Below, in pieces: positions 59,232 to 64,000 of a stretch of 64,000 bases of DNA. Position 1 is the first letter of the stretch, and each line of letters begins with the position of its first letter. Below the pieces are notes generated by a model. It had not been told where the DNA came from. It saw only the letters and a program-made list of their open reading frames with translations, and made no database searches. The translations under genes were made by a program, and so were the position numbers. The stretch lies in the NCBI RefSeq assembly GCF_014648895.1, contig NZ_BMRZ01000012.1, forward strand, positions 177,403-241,402, given 5' to 3'. The stretch comes from Streptomyces tanashiensis (lineage in GTDB: Bacteria > Actinomycetota > Actinomycetes > Streptomycetales > Streptomycetaceae).

Positions 59232-60020
59232 ATGGATCTGGGTCTCGCCGGCCGCGTCATCGTGGTCACCGGCGGCAGCTCGGGCGTCGGCCTGGCCACG
59301 GTCCGCGCCCTGCTCGACGAAGGAGCCCGCGTCGCGACCTGCGGCCGCGACGCCGACCGGCTGGACGGAGCCACCGCCCGGCTCGGCGCGGAGAGCGGCC
59401 GGCTGCTCACCGCGGTCTGCGACGTACGGGACCCCGACGCGGTCGACCGGTTCGTCCGCCGCGCCGCCGAGGAGTTCGGGGGCGTCGACGGGCTCGTCAA
59501 CAACGCCGGACAGTCCCGGATGAAGGGGCTCGACGACGCCACTCCCGAGGACTGGCGCGACGAACTGGAGCTCAAGTTCGCCGGGGTCCTCAACCCGCTG
59601 CACGCCGCCCGACCGTACCTGGCGGCCTCCGACGCGGCGAGCGTCGTCAACATCAACGCGGTCCTCGCGAAGCAGCCCGAGACACGCCTGATCACCACCA
59701 GTGCCGCACGCGCCGGCATTCTCAACCTCTCCAAGTCCCTCTCGGTCGAACTGGCCGCGGAGGGCGTCCGGGTCAACTCCGTGTGCCTCGGACTCATCGA
59801 CACCGGTCAGTGGACCCGCCGCCACGCCGCCGCCGGCACCGGGGTGAGCTACGAGGACTGGCAGGCCGAACTGGCCGCCGACCGGGGCGTCGCGCTCGGC
59901 CGCCTCGGCCGGGCCGAGGAGGTCGCCTACGCGGTCGTGACCCTGCTCTCGCCGCGCGCCTCGTACATCACCGGGACCGGCATCGACGTCTGCGGCGGCG
60001 TCGGCCGCTCCATCCTCTGA
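59232..60020 (+). CDS. SDR-fold protein with an atypical active site
   Basis: The product of 262 residues has the nucleotide-binding TGGSSGVG and NNAGQSRM blocks and the normal C-terminus (YITGTGIDVCGG). However, the region that should read YxASKAG reads TTSAARAG, so the catalytic Tyr is Thr and Lys is Arg. This TSAARAG form is, as far as I recall, shared by a group of SDRs in degradative clusters, so it may be a distinct subfamily rather than a mutation. AGGAGAAAC precedes the ATG. It forms a tandem pair with the intact SDR upstream. Confidence 0.88.
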   Translation: MDLGLAGRVIVVTGGSSGVGLATVRALLDEGARVATCGRDADRLDGATARLGAESGRLLTAVCDVRDPDAVDRFVRRAAEEFGGVDGLVNNAGQSRMKGLDDATPEDWRDELELKFAGVLNPLHAARPYLAASDAASVVNINAVLAKQPETRLITTSAARAGILNLSKSLSVELAAEGVRVNSVCLGLIDTGQWTRRHAAAGTGVSYEDWQAELAADRGVALGRLGRAEEVAYAVVTLLSPRASYITGTGIDVCGGVGRSIL

Positions 60021-60029
60021 GGAGACACC

Positions 60030-61664
60030 ATGCGTCACGACAACGGAGGCGACCTCCTCGTCACCGTGCTGCGCGAACTCGGCATCGACACCGTCTTCGG
60101 CATCGTCAGCGTGCACAACCTGCCCCTCGTCGAGGCCGTCGACCGCGACCTGCGGTTCGTCCCCGTGCGGCACGAGGCGTCCGCCGTGAACGCCGCCGAT
60201 GCCTACGGACGGGCCCGCGGCTCGATCGGCTGCGCCCTGACGTCGACCGGCACCGGTGCGGGCAATGCCGCCGGATCGCTGATCGAGTCGCTGAGCGCGG
60301 GCAGCTCCGTCCTCCACGTCACGGGCCAGGTGGAGAGCGCCTTCCTCGGCAGCGGCCGGGGATTCATCCACGAGACCAAGGACCAGCTCGGGATGCTCAC
60401 CGCCGTGTCGGCCCACGCGGCGAGCATTCCCGACACCGAGCAGGCCGGACGGATCCTGCGCGAGGCGGCACGGGCCGCCCTCCGGGGGCCGGCCGGACCC
60501 GGCGGGCCGGCGAGCGTGGAGTGGCCGATCGACCTCCAGTACGCACCCCAGAACGACGCCCCCGTCGCTCCCGCCTTCCCCGCCGTGCCCGCACCGACGG
60601 AGGGCGAACTGGCGGCAGCCGGTGCGCTGCTGGCCTCCGCGCGCCGTCCCCTCGTCTGGGCCGGCGGCGGAGCGACCGGCGCCCGCCGCGAGCTGTCCGG
60701 TCTGCTGGAGGCGACCGGCGCGGGGCTGCTCACCTCCAACTCCGGGCGCGGCACGGTGCCCGAGGACCACGGACAGGTCATCGGGAACTTCGCCACCAGC
60801 CCCGCGGTCCGGTCCCTGCTCGCCGACGCGGACGTCCTGGTCACCGTCGGCACCCACTTCCGTTCCAACGAGACGGCCGACTACGGCCTGGAACTGCCCG
60901 CGGCGCACATCCAGATCGACCACGACGCGAAGGCGCTCGGTCGGGTCTACCCGGTCGCGCACCCCCTGCACGGCGACGCCGCGCCCACCCTGACGGCCCT
61001 CACCGGCCACGCCGCACCCGCCGAAGCGGGCTGGCGCGACCGGGTCCGCGCCGTACGCGCCGAGGTGCGGGCCACCCTGCACGACGCCATCGGCCCCCAG
61101 GCCGCGATCTGCGAGGCGATCCGCGCCGCGCTGCCGCGGGAGGCCGTCGTCGCCCGCGACGTGACCATCCCGTCCAGCAGCTGGGGCAATCGCCTCCTGG
61201 AGATGTACGACCCCCGGGACAACGTCTTCCCGCGAGGCGGCGGCATCGGGCAGGGCCTCGGCATGGGCATCGGTGCGGCGCTCGCCCGGCCCGGCTCCCC
61301 CACCGTCGTCATGGCGGGCGACGGCGGGCTCGCCGTCCACCTCGGAGAACTCCTCACCCTCGCCCAGGAACGGCCCCGGCTCACCCTGATCGTCTTCAAC
61401 GACGGCGGATACGGCGTCCTGCGCAACATGCAGGACCGCTACGGCGAGCGGCGTTCGGGCGTCGACCTCGTGACCCCCGACTTCGAACTCCTCGCGCGCG
61501 CCTGCGGGCTGCCCCACCTGCGGATCTCCGCCGAGGAACACGCCGCTCCGGTCCTCCGCCGGGCCGTGGCCTCGGACGGCCCGACGCTGGTCGAGGTCGA
61601 CCTCACGGCCCTGGGGCCGATGAAGAACCCGTTCACCCCGCCGGTGCGGATCCCCGGCCGGTAG
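60030..61664 (+). CDS. Thiamine-diphosphate-dependent enzyme (acetolactate synthase/benzoylformate decarboxylase family)
   Basis: The product of 544 residues has the three-domain ThDP layout. The N-terminal PYR domain carries the activating Glu (E49 in VRHEASAVNAADAYGRA). A central domain follows. The C-terminal PP domain has MAGDGGLAVHLGELLTLAQ with VFNDGGYGVL (GDG...N metal and cofactor motif). It decarboxylates or cleaves 2-oxo acids and could act on an aryl or alkyl 2-oxo acid here. There is no FAD-type or regulatory-subunit neighbour, so true acetolactate synthesis is unlikely. It follows the SDR by 9 bases. Confidence 0.9.
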   Translation: MRHDNGGDLLVTVLRELGIDTVFGIVSVHNLPLVEAVDRDLRFVPVRHEASAVNAADAYGRARGSIGCALTSTGTGAGNAAGSLIESLSAGSSVLHVTGQVESAFLGSGRGFIHETKDQLGMLTAVSAHAASIPDTEQAGRILREAARAALRGPAGPGGPASVEWPIDLQYAPQNDAPVAPAFPAVPAPTEGELAAAGALLASARRPLVWAGGGATGARRELSGLLEATGAGLLTSNSGRGTVPEDHGQVIGNFATSPAVRSLLADADVLVTVGTHFRSNETADYGLELPAAHIQIDHDAKALGRVYPVAHPLHGDAAPTLTALTGHAAPAEAGWRDRVRAVRAEVRATLHDAIGPQAAICEAIRAALPREAVVARDVTIPSSSWGNRLLEMYDPRDNVFPRGGGIGQGLGMGIGAALARPGSPTVVMAGDGGLAVHLGELLTLAQERPRLTLIVFNDGGYGVLRNMQDRYGERRSGVDLVTPDFELLARACGLPHLRISAEEHAAPVLRRAVASDGPTLVEVDLTALGPMKNPFTPPVRIPGR

Positions 61665-61705
61665 CCGACCCGTACCGCTCCCCCACTGGAAGGAGGCACC
61701 AGGTC

Positions 61706-62641
61706 ATGAGCGAGAACGCACTGCGGCTGCTCGTCCGCCGTATGACCCGGGAGGCCGAGGGCGTGCTGTCCGTCGAACTCTCCCATCCCGAAGGCAAGCC
61801 CCTGCCCGCCTGGGCGCCGGGCGCCCACATCGACGTCCATCTCGGCGGCCAGGTCCGCCAGTACAGCCTGTGCGGCGACCCGCACGACCCGGAGGTCTAT
61901 CGCATCGGAGTGCTCGACGAGCCCTCGTCGCGCGGGGGTTCCCGCTACGTGCACACCACGCTCCGCCCCGGTCACAGCATCACGGTCTCCGAGCCGCGCA
62001 ACCACTTCGCTCTGGAGGACGCCGACGCGTACGTCTTCGTCGCCGGCGGCATCGGGATCACGCCCCTGCTGGCGATGGCCCGTGAGGCCGCCCGGCGGGG
62101 CACCGGATGGCGGATGGTCTACGGCGGCCGGAGCCGGGCGTCGATGGCCTTCCGGGCCGAACTCGCCCTTCTCGACGGCGATGTCACCCTCGTCCCCCAG
62201 GACGAGTCGGGTCACATCGATCTGGAGACGGCCCTGGCGGGGCTCTCCGACGGCACGCTCGTCTACTCCTGCGGCCCGGAGCCGCTACTCACGGCCGTGG
62301 AGGAGCGGTGCCCCGAGGGCCGGCTGCGCCTGGAGCGGTTCGCCGCCCCCGCCGTCGAACGCACCGGGGACGACGCGGCGTTCGAGGTCGAATGCCGCAG
62401 GTCCGGACTGACGCTCGGGGTCGCTGCGGACACCTCGATCCTCGAAGCGGCGGAGAGCGCCGGCATCGACGTGGCGAGCTCCTGCCGCGACGGAGTCTGC
62501 GGCTCCTGCGAGATTCGCGTGATCGACGGCACGCCCGACCACCGCGACTTCCTGCTCAGCGAGGCGGAGCGGTCCACGGGCACCACCATGATGATCTGCG
62601 TCTCCCGCTGCGCCTCCGGCCGGCTCGTCCTCGACCTCTGA
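61706..62641 (+). CDS. Oxygenase reductase component: flavin/NAD domain plus 2Fe-2S ferredoxin
   Basis: The product of 311 residues follows the phthalate dioxygenase reductase order. A flavin-binding barrel (RQYSLCGDP) comes first, then an NAD domain (FVAGGIGITPLLAMA, YSCGPEPLL), and a C-terminal plant-type 2Fe-2S domain with CRDGVCGSC and a final Cys in MICVSRC. It transfers electrons from NAD(P)H to the Rieske oxygenase encoded two genes later. AAGGAGG precedes the ATG. Confidence 0.93.
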   Translation: MSENALRLLVRRMTREAEGVLSVELSHPEGKPLPAWAPGAHIDVHLGGQVRQYSLCGDPHDPEVYRIGVLDEPSSRGGSRYVHTTLRPGHSITVSEPRNHFALEDADAYVFVAGGIGITPLLAMAREAARRGTGWRMVYGGRSRASMAFRAELALLDGDVTLVPQDESGHIDLETALAGLSDGTLVYSCGPEPLLTAVEERCPEGRLRLERFAAPAVERTGDDAAFEVECRRSGLTLGVAADTSILEAAESAGIDVASSCRDGVCGSCEIRVIDGTPDHRDFLLSEAERSTGTTMMICVSRCASGRLVLDL

Positions 62642-62677
62642 CCCGCCCCCTGATTCCCCGCCTTCTCAGGAGACATC

Positions 62678-62902
62678 GTGACCGACACCTGGCCGTACCT
62701 GGACGTCCACCAGTCCCGTACGCGCGAACCGACACCGTACGAGTACAAGCTCGCCGCGACCCTCGAAGAGGTCTTCACCCAGGAGGGGCACGAGCTCACC
62801 GACGTGGTGAGGGGGCTCAACGCCCGCAAGGTCCACACCGCCGACGGCGCACCGTGGACCGAGGAGTCCTTCCGTGCCGAGATGAACCGACTGGGAGCCT
62901 GA
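62678..62902 (+). CDS. Small recombinase-like helix-turn-helix protein linked to Rieske oxygenases
   Basis: The product has 74 residues: YEYKLAATLEEVFTQEGHELTDVVRGLNARKVHTADGAPWTEESFRAEMNRLGA. The last part resembles the DNA-binding domain of serine recombinases (LNxRxVxTxxGxxWTxxxvxxxLxRLG). Such mini-proteins occur next to Rieske oxygenases; I do not know whether they bind DNA or act as a small subunit. The GTG start has AGGAGA upstream, and the gene ends one base before the oxygenase start. Confidence 0.8.
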   Translation: MTDTWPYLDVHQSRTREPTPYEYKLAATLEEVFTQEGHELTDVVRGLNARKVHTADGAPWTEESFRAEMNRLGA

Positions 62903-62903
62903 C

Positions 62904-63920
62904 GTGACGCTGTCGTCCACCGCCACCGCCGACCACATCTACGCCACCGGTCTGCGCAACCAGTGGCACCCCGTCGTCCCCTCGCACTTCGTCGCCCCCG
63001 GCGCGATGCGCAAGGTGACCGTGCTCGGCGAGCAGTGGCTGCTGTTCCGCCGTTCCGACGGCCGGCTCTCCATGCTCTCCGACCGCTGCCCCCACCGCGG
63101 CGCACCGCTGTCGCTCGGCAAGCACCTCGGTGACCGGGTCGCCTGCTGGTACCACGGCGTCGAGGTGGAGACGGACGGCACCGTCTCCTCCGTCCCCGGG
63201 CTGCCCGGCTGCGGCCTGGAGGGCAAGAAGCTCGTCACCTCGCTGCCGGTGCGCGAGGTCGGCGGCGCGGTCCTCGCGTACTTCGGCGACGAGGAGCACC
63301 CCGAGCCGGTGGGTCTGTCGCTGCCGGAGCCGTTGACGGACCCGGAGGTGGACGCGTTCCTGTGCTACGCCGAATGGGACGTGCCCTGGCGGTACGCCGT
63401 GGAGAACCTCCTCGACCCCATGCACGGCGCGTTCCTCCACCACGAGTCGCACACGATGTTCGACGGTGACACGACGGCCAGGTTCCGCATCCGGGAGACC
63501 GGCCGCGGCTACTTCTTCGAGAAGACCGACCAGCGGGGCGTCAACTTCGACTGGGTCGAGCTGTGCCGTACGGGTGTGGACTGGGTCGACCTGTCCATCC
63601 CGTACCCGCCGTCCGCCGGTCCGGGCGGACCCTTCGGCATCGTGGGCATGGTCTGCCCGGTGGACGAAGAGCGCAGCGGCGTCTTCTTCTGGCGCTACCG
63701 CCGTGTCGACGACTGGCAGCGGGCGACCTGGCGGTTCCTGTACCGGACGCTGATCGAGAAGCGGCACTGGGAGGTCCTGGAACAGGACCGCGTCATGCTG
63801 GAGGCCATGCCCGCCGACGCCGACCAGCGCGAGAACCTCTACCAGCACGACCTCGGGGTCGTACGGCTGCGCCGGCTGTTCCGTGCCGCCGCCGAGGCGC
63901 AGTCGGCCGCCGGAGCCTGA
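62904..63920 (+). CDS. Rieske non-heme iron oxygenase, catalytic subunit
   Basis: The product of 338 residues has the Rieske centre (CPHRGAP and CWYHGVE: C62, H64, C81, H84) and the mononuclear iron motif ENLLDPMHGAFLHH (D171, H174, H179). The length and single-subunit layout fit the class IA (vanillate/phthalate-type) monooxygenases and demethylases or small dioxygenases. It is probably the first enzyme of the pathway, fed by the reductase upstream. The GTG start follows the small HTH gene by one base. Confidence 0.93.
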   Translation: MTLSSTATADHIYATGLRNQWHPVVPSHFVAPGAMRKVTVLGEQWLLFRRSDGRLSMLSDRCPHRGAPLSLGKHLGDRVACWYHGVEVETDGTVSSVPGLPGCGLEGKKLVTSLPVREVGGAVLAYFGDEEHPEPVGLSLPEPLTDPEVDAFLCYAEWDVPWRYAVENLLDPMHGAFLHHESHTMFDGDTTARFRIRETGRGYFFEKTDQRGVNFDWVELCRTGVDWVDLSIPYPPSAGPGGPFGIVGMVCPVDEERSGVFFWRYRRVDDWQRATWRFLYRTLIEKRHWEVLEQDRVMLEAMPADADQRENLYQHDLGVVRLRRLFRAAAEAQSAAGA

Positions 63921-63943
63921 CGCGCGCCGTCCCCCGGCACCGG

Positions 63944-64000
63944 TCAGGCGCGTGCGGACCCGTCCACGCCGAGGGTCCCGCGCAGCCACTGCTCGACCTC
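63944..64000 (-). CDS. C-terminal fragment of a leftward gene at the right edge
   Basis: Nineteen codons including the stop read EVEQWLRGTLGVDGSARA. The frame is open to the window edge, and its stop lies 23 bases from the convergent oxygenase stop. It is too short to identify; codon use suits a coding end. Confidence 0.4.
   Translation of the reverse strand, partial: EVEQWLRGTLGVDGSARA

Overview
The window looks like chromosomal DNA from a Streptomyces-type actinomycete. GC is very high, GTG and TTG starts are common, and the gene families are typical of the group: a SigB/SigF-type sigma factor with an HATPase anti-sigma partner, a SpoIIE-type phosphatase, an ECF42 sigma factor paired with a YCII protein, an M9 collagenase, VanZ, and DUF1232, DUF4246, DUF4389 and DUF998 proteins. 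I see no rRNA, tRNA, CRISPR array or complete mobile element.

Layout. (1) 1-1112: the 5' part of an MFS exporter gene and a small membrane protein. (2) 1160-17995: a nonribosomal peptide cluster. A RimK-like ATP-grasp gene is divergent from four NRPS genes: C-A-PCP, C-A-PCP-TE fused to an MFS transporter, C-A-PCP, and a loading A-PCP-C. The thioesterase has Cys in place of Ser in its GxSxG motif. The transporter is part of the synthetase polypeptide. Condensation domains outnumber the acceptor modules. (3) 18093-20729: VanZ, SigB/F-type sigma factor, anti-sigma kinase and a cupin, with a plausible autoregulatory promoter. (4) 20824-26292: a frameshifted TrmB/LuxR-type regulator, a secreted subtilase with PKD domains, a DUF4246 protein with a 2OG-oxygenase-like residue pattern, and a DUF4389 membrane protein. 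(5) 26433-38719: an unusual locus of mostly unrecognised genes. It has two paralogous pairs of large proteins (697/698 aa and 678/412 aa), two small proteins, a PD-(D/E)XK-like protein with a membrane segment and a peptidoglycan-binding-like module, a staphylococcal-nuclease-like protein with all catalytic residues, and a CYTH-like protein. This is the best candidate for an undescribed system. (6) 38866-47822: PRC-barrel, DUF1232, SpoIIE/GAF/HATPase phosphatase, collagenase, an ECF42 sigma gene that runs through a one-base frameshift into a decayed tyrosine-recombinase-like domain, its YCII partner, and a DUF998 protein. (7) 47959-51423: a sulfatase and its formylglycine-generating enzyme. (8) 51532-63920: a catabolic island. 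A MarR regulator and an MFS permease are divergent from an eleven-gene operon: aldehyde dehydrogenase, extradiol-type VOC enzyme, aspartate-dehydrogenase-like protein, alpha/beta hydrolase, cupin, two SDRs, ThDP enzyme, flavin/2Fe-2S reductase, small HTH protein and Rieske oxygenase. It probably opens and degrades an aromatic or N-heterocyclic compound whose identity I cannot determine.

Long hairpins separate most convergent transcription units and support the operon boundaries given here. Functions come from motif reading alone; no database search was possible.
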